This document shows positions 38,323-46,528 of a DNA stretch of 53,293 nucleotides, one piece after another. Source of the DNA: Candidatus Saccharimonadota bacterium (lineage in GTDB: Bacteria > Patescibacteriota > Saccharimonadia > Saccharimonadales > Saccharimonadaceae). The stretch is taken from NCBI GenBank assembly GCA_017510985.1, contig JAFWLR010000008.1, positions 1 through 53,293 on the forward strand, read 5' to 3'. Made by a program: the position numbers and the translations under genes. Within the stretch, counting starts at the first letter, position 1. Each line of letters begins with the position of its first letter. The notes below the pieces were generated by a model. That model saw only the letters and a program-made list of their open reading frames with translations. It was not told the DNA's origin and searched no databases.

Positions 38323-39680
38323 TGAAAGCTAAATCCCAGTTTGTCTGTCAACAATGTGGGGCAGTATATGTAAAATGGGTGGGGCAGTGCAATAATTGTT
38401 CGGCATGGAATTCATTAGTGGAACAGGTGGTTGAAAATAGTAGTGGGGCTAGTGGTAGCAAATCGGCGATTGCGAAAGGGCGAGCTTCGGGCAAGAAATT
38501 GGATTTTGTAAAATTGTCGTCGGTGGTGCCGTCGGATGCAAAAGCGCGACTTTTGACTGATTTTAAAGATTTAAATATGGTGTTAGGGGGTGGGATATTG
38601 CTAGGCTCGGTGTCATTATTGGCGGGGCAGCCAGGAATAGGAAAATCTACGATATTGATGCAAATTTGTGCAGAAGTAGCAAAAGAACATAATGTGCTCT
38701 ATGTGTCAGGTGAGGAAAGTGCAGGACAAGTGAAACTAAGAGCACTAAGATTAGGAGCGGATTCGGGAAAATTGAGTTTTGCCGCTTCGACAAGTGGTAA
38801 CGATATTGCTAAAACGATAGAAACGGGTGAGTTTGAGCTGGTGATAGTAGATTCGATTCAAACATTAGCAATGGATGAAATTTCTTCGGCACCAGGGACG
38901 GTGTCGCAAGTGACAAATTGTGGGAATTTGATTATTCGAGCAGCAAAGGCGACGGATACTGCAGTAATTATTGTGGGGCATGTGACGAAAGATGGGACTT
39001 TGGCGGGGCCGAAAGTATTGGAACATTTAGTGGATGTGGTGTTGAATTTTGAAGGAGATAGATACGGGGGTTTTAAAACTTTAAGGGCGGTAAAAAATCG
39101 GTTTGGGTCTACAAATGAGGTAGCGATTTTTGAGATGGGGGCAGAGGGACTAAGCGAAGTAGAAAACCCGTCGGCAGCACTACTGGCTGAGCGGACGAAC
39201 ACGGACGGATCGGTGATATTAGCAACGTTAAATGGGAATCGGCCGATTTTGGTGGAAATTCAAGCGCTTTGTAACAAATCTAATTATGGTTATCCTAAGC
39301 GGACGGCGAGTGGTTTTGATCTTAACCGGTTAAATTTATTGATCGCAGTGTTGGAACGGCGGACAAAATTAAGGTTGTCGGATCGAGATATATTTGTGAA
39401 TGTGGTGGGGGGGATGAAGCTAAGTGATTCGGCGGCGGATTTGGCGGTATGTATGGCAATTGCTTCGGCGGTGGCGGGGCGAAAGTTAGGCGAAGAATAC
39501 GTGGTGTTTGGGGAAGTGGGTTTGGGAGGTGAAATTCGTTCGGCGTTTCGGGCGGATCAACGGATTGCGGAAGCTAAAAAACTAGGTTTTAAGCATGCCA
39601 TAGGCCCTGCAACTGTAAGAGATAAATTTGTGATTCCAGCCAAAGATTTAAGGGAAACATTAATTAGGTATATAAAATGA
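38322..39680 (+). CDS. radA: DNA repair protein RadA
   Basis: RadA is a RecA-like ATPase that helps branch migration in recombinational repair. It has a zinc finger (FVCQQCGAVYVKWVGQCNNC), Walker A GQPGIGKSTI, the family motif KNRFGSTNEVAIF, and a C-terminal Lon-protease-like domain (FVNVVGGMKLSDSAADLAVC, GEVGLGGEIR). Length is 452. The GTG start overlaps the murC stop by one base (TAGTG), and ruvC overlaps its end (ATGA). This makes a murC-radA-ruvC-ruvA operon with recombination genes together. Confidence 0.96.
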   Translation: MKAKSQFVCQQCGAVYVKWVGQCNNCSAWNSLVEQVVENSSGASGSKSAIAKGRASGKKLDFVKLSSVVPSDAKARLLTDFKDLNMVLGGGILLGSVSLLAGQPGIGKSTILMQICAEVAKEHNVLYVSGEESAGQVKLRALRLGADSGKLSFAASTSGNDIAKTIETGEFELVIVDSIQTLAMDEISSAPGTVSQVTNCGNLIIRAAKATDTAVIIVGHVTKDGTLAGPKVLEHLVDVVLNFEGDRYGGFKTLRAVKNRFGSTNEVAIFEMGAEGLSEVENPSAALLAERTNTDGSVILATLNGNRPILVEIQALCNKSNYGYPKRTASGFDLNRLNLLIAVLERRTKLRLSDRDIFVNVVGGMKLSDSAADLAVCMAIASAVAGRKLGEEYVVFGEVGLGGEIRSAFRADQRIAEAKKLGFKHAIGPATVRDKFVIPAKDLRETLIRYIK

Positions 39681-40204
39681 GAATTTTAGGAATTGACCCG
39701 GGGATTGGAATTTGTGGATTTGGGTTAATTGAAACGGTTGGACGGGCTAGTGCAAGGGCGCTGGATTATGGTGCGGTGACGACGATGGTGGATGCGCCGT
39801 TGCCGGCACGGTTGTTGGAATTGTACGATTCTTTGATAGAAGTTTTTGAGCAGACGAAGCCGGAAGTAGTGGCAGTGGAAAAATTGTTTTTTTCCAAGAA
39901 TATTACGACTGGGATAGCGGTGGCAGAGGCACGAGGAATAGTGCTGTTAGTAGCGGAACAGAAGGGAATATCGGTTTATGAATATACTCCTAACGAAATT
40001 AAAAAATCTTTGACGGGTTATGGAGCGGCAAATAAGACACAGATGCAGGAAATGGTGCGTGTGCATTTGGGGCTAGTTAATAAACCGAAGCCAGATGATG
40101 CGGCGGATGCATTGGCGGTGGCGATTACTTGTGGTTTTTTGTACCGAGAGGGGCAAAAACAGAGTTATGAATTTTCAAATTCAAGAAAGAAAGTGGTAAA
40201 ATAA
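39677..40204 (+). CDS. ruvC: Holliday junction endonuclease RuvC
   Basis: RuvC resolves Holliday junctions by paired cuts. Catalytic acidic residues are in LGIDPGIGICGFG, VAVEKLFFSKN and PDDAADALAVA. TGYGAANKTQMQ is also conserved. Length is 175. It overlaps radA by four bases and lies four bases before ruvA. No ruvB follows in this window. Confidence 0.96.
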   Translation: MRILGIDPGIGICGFGLIETVGRASARALDYGAVTTMVDAPLPARLLELYDSLIEVFEQTKPEVVAVEKLFFSKNITTGIAVAEARGIVLLVAEQKGISVYEYTPNEIKKSLTGYGAANKTQMQEMVRVHLGLVNKPKPDDAADALAVAITCGFLYREGQKQSYEFSNSRKKVVK

Positions 40205-40208
40205 AAAT

Positions 40209-40787
40209 ATGATAGCACATCTAAAAGGAATAATTGAAGAAAAATTTGGCAATAGTTTAATTGTGGATGTGGGGGGTGTGGGATATGAAATCGTGGTGTC
40301 TGTACTGGATTTTGAGGCTTGTAATTTGGGAGAGGAACGGAAATTTTATACTTATCATAGTGTGCGAGAAAATGCGGAAGAGTTATATGGATTTTCTAGT
40401 TTGGCGGCAAAGAGGATTTTTGAACTGCTAATTAGCGTACAGGGAATTGGACCAAAAGCGGCGATGGCGATTTTGTCATTGGCGGAAGCAGAAGAGGTAC
40501 GAAATGCGATAGCGAATGCAGATGCTAGTTTTATTGCAAAAGCGTCTGGGGTAGGAAAGAAGAGTGCAGAGCGGGTAATTGTAGATCTACGCGACAAAGT
40601 GGGGACACCGAGCCGATATGGGGTGGCGGAAGTAGCTGCTGGTATTAGGACTAATGTTGAACCAGATGAGGCGCTAGATGCGTTAATTGCGCTAGGGTTT
40701 CCTTTGAAAGAGGCGACTGCAGCACTAGAAAAAGTAGATAAATCTCTATCGGTGGAAGAAAGAATTCGGCTGGCCTTGAAAAAATAG
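40209..40787 (+). CDS. ruvA: Holliday junction DNA helicase subunit RuvA
   Basis: RuvA holds the four-way junction for the RuvB motor. It has the N-terminal OB-fold (MIAHLKGIIEEKFGNSLIVD, then VGGVGYEIVV) and two helix-hairpin-helix motifs (SVQGIGPKAAMAILS and ASGVGKKSAERVIVDLRDK). A C-terminal RuvB-binding domain follows (DEALDALIALGFPLKEA). Length is 192, and all three domains are intact. Confidence 0.96.
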   Translation: MIAHLKGIIEEKFGNSLIVDVGGVGYEIVVSVLDFEACNLGEERKFYTYHSVRENAEELYGFSSLAAKRIFELLISVQGIGPKAAMAILSLAEAEEVRNAIANADASFIAKASGVGKKSAERVIVDLRDKVGTPSRYGVAEVAAGIRTNVEPDEALDALIALGFPLKEATAALEKVDKSLSVEERIRLALKK

Positions 40788-40796
40788 GTGGAGACC

Positions 40797-40825
40797 TTGA
40801 AAAGTTACGTAAAGTGTGGTAGAAT
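40797..40825 (+). promoter_or_regulatory. Promoter of rplS
   Basis: TTGAAA (40797-40802) and TAGAAT (40820-40825) have a 17-base spacer. TAAAGGTAAT precedes the ATG at 40858. Confidence 0.7.
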
Positions 40826-40857
40826 AGTGGGTAATTGTTTAATATAAAGGTAATAAA

Positions 40858-41349
40858 ATGAGTTTTTCGATTCTAAAAGAGATTGGTGACGCGCAGAAGA
40901 AGAAGGCGGTGGTAGATGTGCGTTCGGGCGACACCGTAAAAGTGACCCAAAAAATTAAAGAAGGTGATAAATTTCGTTTGCAGACGTTTGAGGGGGTAGT
41001 GATTCGAGTGGATCGGAAGAATTCGCATACGGAGCGAATTGTGGTGCGGAAAGTAACTTCGGGTGTAGGAGTAGAAAAGTCGTATTTGGTACATTCGCCA
41101 TTAATTGAAAAAATTGAAATTACTAAGAGGGCAAAGGTGCGGCGAAATAATTTATCGTATTTGCGTGAGCGATCTGGCAAGTCGGCAAGACTTGCCGGTA
41201 AGGATTTTGACCGAGTAGCAGTGAATGATGTAAGGGTGGAAGAAGATCAGGTTGAAAAAAATCCGGCAAAAGAAACCGAAACAGAGGGAACGGAAGAAGC
41301 TTTAGTGGACGAGACGAAAGAAGAAAAGGCAGAAGAGACTAAAGCCTAA
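40858..41349 (+). CDS. rplS: 50S ribosomal protein L19 with acidic C-terminal extension
   Basis: L19 lies at the 30S-50S interface. The core (about 1-115) has VDVRSGDTVKVTQKIKEGDK, FEGVVIRVDRKNS, TVRKVTSGVGVEKSYLVHSP-type motifs and RAKVRRNNLSYLRERSGKSA. A tail of about 45 residues rich in Glu, Lys, Thr and Ala follows, which standard L19 (about 115) lacks; L25 in this window has a similar tail. The TAA stop overlaps the ATG of rnhB (TAATG). Confidence 0.95.
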   Translation: MSFSILKEIGDAQKKKAVVDVRSGDTVKVTQKIKEGDKFRLQTFEGVVIRVDRKNSHTERIVVRKVTSGVGVEKSYLVHSPLIEKIEITKRAKVRRNNLSYLRERSGKSARLAGKDFDRVAVNDVRVEEDQVEKNPAKETETEGTEEALVDETKEEKAEETKA

Positions 41350-42332
41350 TGGCAATTTTGGGTATAGATGAAGTAGGACGCGGACCCTTGGCGGGTCCGC
41401 TTGTTGTGGGGGCGGTAATTTTGCCAGAAGAAAAGCCGGAGTGGGTGAAAAGTTTACGGGATTCAAAACAATTGACACCAAAGCGAAGAGAAGAGCTTAA
41501 AAAGATAATTGTTCATGATAAGACTGTAGTTACTGGATTAGGTTGGGTTTCGGCAGGAGAGATTGATAGGTTGGGCATGGTAGGAGCTTTGAAATTAGCG
41601 ACTAGGAGGGCAGTAAAAACAATACAGCAAACCCACATCCCATTTTCAGAGATTATAATAGACGGAAATATTAATTTTTTGGTGGATACAAGTTTGGCGA
41701 AATATACTTCAACGGTGATTAAAGGTGATGATTTGATTAGAGAAATTTCGGCAGCGTCAATTATTGCGAAGGTAGCACGGGATAATTATATGCGTGAATT
41801 AGCAAGAGAATATCCAGAATATGGTTTTGAAAGACATATGGGTTATGGTACGGATTTGCATCGGAGGATGATGCGAGAATATGGACTATGCCCAGAACAT
41901 CGGCGTTTAGTAAAATTGGTGCAAGAAATTGCAAAGCAGGATGGAGAAGATCTTTCTGGGGTATGGAGGAGGGAAATAAAAAAGAATACTACTTCTCTTG
42001 GTAAGCGGGGTGAAGATGCAATTTGTGATTATTTGGAAGTTTGTGGGCATGTAATTGTAGAGAGGAATTTTAGGACGAAGTTTTGCGAAATTGATATTAT
42101 ATCAACAAAGAATGAGAAGATTTATTTTACGGAAGTGAAATATCGGAAATCAGATGTGGCGGGTGGAGGTTTAGCGGCGGTGGATAAGAAAAAGTTAGAG
42201 AAAATGCGATTTGCGGTAGAATGTTTTTTGAAATTCCGACCGGATTTAAAAGTTCGATATAGCCCACTGATGGCAGTGGCGGCGGTAGGAGGTGATAATT
42301 TTGTAGTGCAAGAGTGGTTGCCGTTAAGTTAA
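41349..42332 (+). CDS. rnhB: Ribonuclease HII fused to a YraN/UPF0102 nuclease-like domain
   Basis: Residues 1 to about 200 are RNase HII, which cuts RNA in RNA-DNA hybrids and starts ribonucleotide excision. Acidic residues are in LGIDEVGRGPLAGPLVVGAV (D7, E8), IIIDGN and the SAASIIAKVARDNYMRELAR block. Residues of about 213-327 match the YraN/UPF0102 family: LGKRGEDAICDYLEVCGHVI, ERNFRTKFCEIDIIS and IYFTEVKYRKS, with the restriction-enzyme-like E-D-EVK set. In many bacteria rnhB and yraN are separate neighbours, so here they are joined in one frame. The arrangement suggests that the two act together on hybrids or repair intermediates. Confidence 0.9.
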   Translation: MAILGIDEVGRGPLAGPLVVGAVILPEEKPEWVKSLRDSKQLTPKRREELKKIIVHDKTVVTGLGWVSAGEIDRLGMVGALKLATRRAVKTIQQTHIPFSEIIIDGNINFLVDTSLAKYTSTVIKGDDLIREISAASIIAKVARDNYMRELAREYPEYGFERHMGYGTDLHRRMMREYGLCPEHRRLVKLVQEIAKQDGEDLSGVWRREIKKNTTSLGKRGEDAICDYLEVCGHVIVERNFRTKFCEIDIISTKNEKIYFTEVKYRKSDVAGGGLAAVDKKKLEKMRFAVECFLKFRPDLKVRYSPLMAVAAVGGDNFVVQEWLPLS

Positions 42333-42443
42333 AATGCGATGCATCGTTTTTGTTAAAATGTTACTGTTAAAGCCGAATTAAAAAAATAGATGATTTACCA
42401 TGTTATAATAAATACAGGGTTTAATTCATAGTGAGGATATTTT
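42333..42443 (+). promoter_or_regulatory. Gap upstream of the amylase gene with promoter
   Basis: A weak CGATGCATCG palindrome with a following T run (42337-42351) may end the rnhB transcript. TATAAT at 42404-42409 is the likely -10 box for the GH13 gene, and GTGAGGA at 42431-42437 its ribosome site. The sequence is clearly more AT-rich than upstream. Confidence 0.5.
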
Positions 42444-43886
42444 GTGGAAAAAGAGTCAAAGAGCACACCGGAAAATCATGAGTTTACTGATGATGGAATT
42501 TTGAAAACTATAGGAAGAACTGCTCTTCAGGTTGAAGAAACTAAAAAATCTGGCGAAACTATAAAACCAAAGAAAATTGCTTGTATGGAGGTATATCCTT
42601 TTTCATTTGAAGATGGAGAAGGTAAATCTAACGTTTTTGAAAAAATAACAAGCCTCCTCCCGTATTGGAAAAATTTGGGTATTAACACGATATGGTTGGC
42701 TCCGGTATATCCGTCTCCGCGTAAGGATATGGGTTATGACATTTCAAATTACGAGGAGATAGATGAGAGGTTCGGTATGTTGGAAGATTTTGATAATTTT
42801 GTTACTGAGGCGCATAATCAAGGCCAAAAAGTCTTAATGGATTTAGTTTTGAATCATACATCAACAGAGCACGAATGGTTCAAAAAGGCTTTGTCTGGCG
42901 ATCCAAAATATCGTAATTTTTATTACTTCACTGAAACACCTCAAGAAGATTGGCATAATTTTTTCGACGACCAATCCGCCTGGGCAGCCTCACCAAACCA
43001 TCCGGGAGAATATTACTTGCATTCTTTCCATGAAAATCAAGCTGATTTAAGATGGTTTGATGAGGACGGAAATCTTAATCAAGACCTATTGGCCGAATTT
43101 CAAAAAGTCATTGATTTTTGGACAAAAGAACATCATGTTGATGGTTTTCGACTTGATGTACCGCAAGCTATTGACAAAGATTTCGCAAACCCAGAAAGAA
43201 GCTTTGAAATAGCCTTACAGAGTGATGGCGAACAAAGCAGTCTAGTTATTGAGAAGCTCTTTGGGGATCGGCCAGAATTAATTACTACTGTAGAAGTTTT
43301 TGATGTTTCTGATGACGATTCGGTAATTTCCCGTTATTCTGGTCCAGGTAAACCTATCCAATTTGCTATGAATGCTTGGCTAGCTATGCAACCAGAATCA
43401 GAAATGCTGGAGCAATTTTCAAATAGCATAAAAAGAACGCCAAATCTTATGGTTGCCACTCAGTCTCACGATACTTCTCGTAAAGATATATCTAATGAAG
43501 TGTTAACAAAACTGTTGGAGCAAGAGCCAGAAGCTGTGTGTTTGTATATGGGGCAAGAGATTGGCCTAGACAATCCAAGCGTTGAAGAGTTTGGCAACGA
43601 AGCCTTTTTCAGATCTGACGCTCAAGCCGATATGCAACTAAAAGCTGCTATAGAATTGAAAAAGAAAGAAAATGGCGGCTTTATTTCTCAAGCAGAAATA
43701 GATGAGATCATCGAGAAGATTCGTAGCAATGCTCGTGCCAATAGCCGTGCGCCTATTAATGACGTTTATTATTTAGCTGAACTAGCGAGACAAGAAGTTG
43801 ATCCAAGTTCGACTTACAATTTTTTGAAAAAAGCAACTACTTCTTGGGTGAAACGAGATGAACCTGACCCAAATAGTAATACCTAA
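42444..43886 (+). CDS. GH13-family alpha-glucosidase/amylase, without C-terminal domain
   Basis: This hydrolyses or rearranges alpha-glucosidic bonds. The (beta/alpha)8 motifs are intact: TIWLAPVYPSPRKDMGYDIS, VLMDLVLNHTS, DGFRLDVPQA (nucleophile Asp, about 236), TTVEVFD (acid Glu, about 282) and TQSHDTSRKD (Asp, about 343). The usual beta-sandwich domain C is missing; the protein ends about 480. A helical insert rich in Ala/Lys/Glu lies before SNARANSRAPINDV, which matches the NARTPMQWD area. There is no signal peptide, so it acts on internal sugars. The GTG start follows GTGAGGA. Codon use is more AT-rich and less G-rich than the operon before it, which points to acquisition. Confidence 0.88.
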   Translation: MEKESKSTPENHEFTDDGILKTIGRTALQVEETKKSGETIKPKKIACMEVYPFSFEDGEGKSNVFEKITSLLPYWKNLGINTIWLAPVYPSPRKDMGYDISNYEEIDERFGMLEDFDNFVTEAHNQGQKVLMDLVLNHTSTEHEWFKKALSGDPKYRNFYYFTETPQEDWHNFFDDQSAWAASPNHPGEYYLHSFHENQADLRWFDEDGNLNQDLLAEFQKVIDFWTKEHHVDGFRLDVPQAIDKDFANPERSFEIALQSDGEQSSLVIEKLFGDRPELITTVEVFDVSDDDSVISRYSGPGKPIQFAMNAWLAMQPESEMLEQFSNSIKRTPNLMVATQSHDTSRKDISNEVLTKLLEQEPEAVCLYMGQEIGLDNPSVEEFGNEAFFRSDAQADMQLKAAIELKKKENGGFISQAEIDEIIEKIRSNARANSRAPINDVYYLAELARQEVDPSSTYNFLKKATTSWVKRDEPDPNSNT

Positions 43887-43889
43887 TTA

Positions 43890-43962
43890 AAATACGCTTC
43901 AATTTAAGCTTTAAAAACAGACATTATGGGTTGGTTCTGAATTTAAAGATAGGGATTTTGTG
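43890..43962 (+). repeat. Divergent copy S1 of the ychF 5' region
   Basis: GGTTGGTTCTGAATTTAAAG (43929-43948), then ATAGGGATTTTGTG, matches the ychF start region at 46960-46992 (GGTTGGTTATGAATTTAAAG, then ATCGGAATTGTGG) at about 28 of 34 positions. The ATG is changed to CTG. The 39 bases before it also show partial likeness (ACAGA motif and spacing). The 3' part encodes the last residues of the convergent MBL gene. Confidence 0.7.
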
Positions 43963-44671
43963 TTTTTGAACTAACTTTTGTTTTGTTAGTTTTTGCCATT
44001 TGAGCAATTCTAAAACCGTCCTTAATTGCTCTTTTGTATAATCTATAAGTGTCGAAATGCATTAATATAAGTTTGTTCTTATCCAAATCCATGATGTCCT
44101 CATATTTTATATGTACGTCATATGTTTCTTCTGCTACTTCACAATAGATGGTTTTGATAACTTCGTCAGTAGATAACTTTCTTATATAATCGATATCTTT
44201 TGTATCTCCTGTATAATAATATTTGCCAAATTCATCTTTAAACATGATACCAAAGCATTGCAAATATGATACGTGAGATGTTGGTTGCATATTAACGCTA
44301 AAATCAAAATTTAATGATTTTTCATTTATGAAATTATAAAATTTGTCTGTAACGCCGGTTATTCTGAGTAATTCAATGAGTGATTGTTTATATGCTTCGT
44401 TATTATAAACTATTTGCGGTGTTTTATTTAGATAAAAATTGCTATACCATAAGAGTACGCCTAAACCTGCTATATGATCATAATGCGTATGGGTTAAAAT
44501 AATATAAATCTTGTTAATATTGTTAAATGCGCTTGTATTTAATAATTTCTTTGTTGCTTCTTCACAGACATCTATTATTAATAGATTATTATTATTTTTG
44601 ATGTAGCAACAATTACCGCCTAATTCTATGGTAGTTGCACCACCTATTCCGATAAAATTTAATTGTTTCAC
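43943..44671 (-). CDS. MBL-fold metallo-hydrolase
   Basis: The metallo-beta-lactamase fold is shown by LTHTHYDHIAGLG (HxHxDH), TSHVSY, YYTGDTKDIDYI and LMHFDTYRL, which supply the usual di-metal ligands. The GTG start at 44671 follows AAGGAGC by seven bases, giving 242 residues; an upstream ATG has no ribosome site. The family includes RNase Z-like enzymes, phosphodiesterases and many unknowns. The substrate is not predictable, though the short form with a trailing HFDT is RNase Z-like in places. It is AT-rich and lies between two copies (S1 and S2) of the ychF 5' region, so it is probably cassette cargo. Confidence 0.85.
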   Translation of the reverse strand: MKQLNFIGIGGATTIELGGNCCYIKNNNNLLIIDVCEEATKKLLNTSAFNNINKIYIILTHTHYDHIAGLGVLLWYSNFYLNKTPQIVYNNEAYKQSLIELLRITGVTDKFYNFINEKSLNFDFSVNMQPTSHVSYLQCFGIMFKDEFGKYYYTGDTKDIDYIRKLSTDEVIKTIYCEVAEETYDVHIKYEDIMDLDKNKLILMHFDTYRLYKRAIKDGFRIAQMAKTNKTKVSSKTQNPYL

Positions 44672-44744
44672 GTTTGTTGCTCCTTTCTGTTCATACTGAA
44701 TTAGATTGTTGTTAACCACTGTCCTATAAATAAAATTATACATC

Positions 44745-44815
44745 AAAATATGTTATAATGATTTTATATTAAAAGATATTATAGGTTGGTTTTGAACTTG
44801 AAGATTGGAATCTTG
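44745..44815 (+). repeat. Divergent copy S2 of the ychF 5' region
   Basis: AAAATATGTTATAAT at 44745 and GGTTGGTTTTGAACTTGAAG at 44784 repeat the ychF region (46921 and 46960) with exactly the same 39-base spacing. The ATG is TTG here. The downstream GATTGGAATCTTG still matches GATCGGAATTGTG. Confidence 0.8.
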
Positions 44816-44920
44816 AATTCCCAAATCAACCTGTTTTTATCCTTTTTAACCAAAATTCACTCACTTAAGCCAAAGTGGATAAATATTAATACTAAAAAGT
44901 AATGGAAATATCAGCTAGAC

Positions 44921-45628
44921 TTACTCCATTTTTATTTTCTTGTTTAACTCTTCAACACTTATCTGTTCATCTTTACCGATAAATCTCTTGATATCTTTTA
45001 TGGCATCGAGTTTATTTTCTCTTTTACCGCTTTCGCTGTCAAATATCCAAACGGCAGTTAAATCGTTTAGCGAAAGTGCGCCAATTTGCCCGTCTTTTAC
45101 AGCATCAATGGATGTTTCCAGAATAGGCCTTTCGTCTATAAAATTTAGTTTATCGCCGCCAGCCGACCAGAAAACTTCATTCTCATGCCCACCCTTAACT
45201 TTCCCCTCTTTAGATCTTACATAACCACAATTAATAATATCTGCTATTTGGTCTATACCAGTAATTCTGTAAACTGAAGTCTCATTAGTTCTAAAAACAT
45301 TAGGGCTATCATCGTATCTAGGACCAAATTCCGATTTAAACACCCTATTTTTGCAACTAGTAATCCGTTCGTCATTGTTTGTGTTATTTTTATTTTTGTT
45401 AAAAGCTTCTAGAACTGCATTCCTAGCCTCATTTAAATCCTGCTCGTATTTTTCGTCATTATTAATACTAGTATCATTTTCGTCAGTTGGCAGTGACGAT
45501 AATAAGTCTTTTAATTCTTTTATATGTTCTTCAAAAGTTTTTGGCTTATTTGCATAATTAGCAGAACCCTCAGGATTTTTTGACATATCTATATTGCGAC
45601 TCCTGCTTAAACTTTCTGATTTCCTCAC
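44921..45628 (-). CDS. Uncharacterised cytoplasmic protein in accessory island
   Basis: The 235-residue product has no signal peptide or membrane helix. Residues 1-95 are charged and probably disordered or coiled. The C-terminal half looks folded, with SVYRITGIDQIADIINCGYV, NEVFWSAGGDKLNFIDERPI and IGALSLNDLTAVWIFD. The Arg-Ile-Thr opening, Gly-Tyr-Val and Trp-Ser-Ala-Gly-Gly blocks recall small proteins seen in phages and accessory regions, possibly ADP-ribosyltransferase-like, but I cannot support that. Several start codons are possible (45628 or the later Met at about 45586). It is flanked by S2 and S3. Confidence 0.65.
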   Translation of the reverse strand: MRKSESLSRSRNIDMSKNPEGSANYANKPKTFEEHIKELKDLLSSLPTDENDTSINNDEKYEQDLNEARNAVLEAFNKNKNNTNNDERITSCKNRVFKSEFGPRYDDSPNVFRTNETSVYRITGIDQIADIINCGYVRSKEGKVKGGHENEVFWSAGGDKLNFIDERPILETSIDAVKDGQIGALSLNDLTAVWIFDSESGKRENKLDAIKDIKRFIGKDEQISVEELNKKIKME

Positions 45629-45749
45629 CTAATATATCCTCTTATGTAATTCTACCACAAAATATGCTATGTTTTAATAGGTATGCAGAAAAACGTAGTG
45701 GAAATTTTAGATAGGTGCAATACTATTTTTATCTCGCTAATTTTATGAT

Positions 45750-45773
45750 ATAATTCTATCAACAATAACAGAA
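45750..45773 (+). repeat. Partial copy S3 of the ychF promoter region
   Basis: The 24 bases starting TATAATTCTATC and ending AATAACAGA match the ychF leader starting at TATAATTATACC (46930) at 21 of 24 positions. The GGTTGG/start part is absent. It lies upstream of the mazF-like gene and its own promoter. Confidence 0.5.
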
Positions 45774-45860
45774 TATGTTACACATTCTTTCACCACAATT
45801 TGTACAGAAAAACGTCGCTATACCTCTATTATGGCACCATTTTATGGTATAATTGCAAGT
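45774..45860 (+). promoter_or_regulatory. Promoter region of the mazF-like gene with direct repeat
   Basis: TATAAT at 45848-45853 lies seven bases before ATG 45861, so the gene is probably leaderless. TATACCTCTATTAT (45819-45832) recurs as TATACCTCCATTAT at 46292-46305 inside the gene's 3' end (13 of 14). Confidence 0.55.
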
Positions 45861-46343
45861 ATGGAAGAAAAACATTTTCACGAGTGGATTGATTTGAAAG
45901 AAAAAATTCATTTCAGCAATTCTGCGCCAAAAATCAACGAAGGTGACATTTGGTAGTGTGGTTTTGGTGAAAATGTTGGAATCGAAATAAACGGCAAAAG
46001 TTCTCGTTTTTCTCGCCCAGTTTTAGTTATGAAGAAACTGAGCCGTCAAGGTTTTATGGGTGTACCACTAACCTCACAAGAAAAAACTGGTTCATGGTAT
46101 GCGAAATTCGAATTTCTCGGAAAAAGCGAATATGCTGCAGTTTGTCAAGCGAGAGTTATGAGTGTTTCTAGGCTACACTCCAAACTGGGGCGTATTCCTG
46201 AATCAGATTTAGAAATAGTAAAGAAAGCTTTTCAGAATTATTTAAATAAAAAATGTGCCCCTCCGAAGAGAGGAACGCGAGTAACCTCGAATATACCTCC
46301 ATTATATCAAACATTAAGCATTTTGTCAACAAAAATGCACTAA
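45861..46343 (+). pseudogene. PemK/MazF-family toxin gene with in-frame TAG
   Basis: Conceptual translation gives MEEKHFHEWIDLKEKIHFSN, then INEGDIW, TAG (45954-45956), CGFGENVGIEINGKSSRFSR, PVLVMKKLSRQGFMGVPLTS and a C-terminal helix. This is a chromosomal PemK/MazF-like endoribonuclease of the kind common in CPR. Relatives have a second aromatic residue, often Trp, after GDIW, so TGG to TAG is the simplest change. The part after the stop (from 46029) has no ribosome site. The tail after KKCAPPKRG overlaps a direct repeat and may be foreign. No protein antitoxin gene is next to it. Two small hairpin transcripts follow. Confidence 0.8.
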
Positions 46344-46348
46344 TTTGA

Positions 46349-46414
46349 TATAATCAAGATATCGAAGTTCTTGCAGGGCGCAGTATGTGCCGAGCGCAAG
46401 AACTTCTTTTTATG
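46349..46414 (+). ncRNA. Short promoter-hairpin-terminator unit 1
   Basis: TATAAT (46349-46354) is followed seven bases later by ATCGAAGTTC. GAAGTTCTTGC (46364-46374) pairs perfectly with GCAAGAACTTC (46396-46406), and a T run follows. An inner GGCGCA/GTGCC hairpin fits in the loop. A transcript of about 52 nt is predicted. A -35-like TTGTCA (46323) is 20 bases away, a long spacer. Confidence 0.5.
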
Positions 46415-46415
46415 C

Positions 46416-46481
46416 TATAATAAAAGTATCGAAAGTCCGCCAGGCAGTGATGGATATGCTCGTGTAGGGGCTTTCTTTTTT
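46416..46481 (+). ncRNA. Short promoter-hairpin-terminator unit 2
   Basis: TATAAT (46416-46421) follows unit 1 directly. Seven bases later ATCGAAAGTCC begins. GAAAGTCC (46431-46438) pairs with GGGGCTTTC (46467-46475) and a T run ends it (46476-46481). Start motif, size and end match unit 1, so the two look like tandem copies of one small-RNA design. Confidence 0.5.
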
Positions 46482-46528
46482 GTGGCATTAATATAAACAC
46501 CGAAACATTTGCATGATGCCAAAGGCAC

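Noticed and set aside
42404-42443. Fourth copy of the ychF 5' region before the amylase gene
   Set aside because: Only the TATAAT box and a few neighbouring bases match, no more than expected for promoters.
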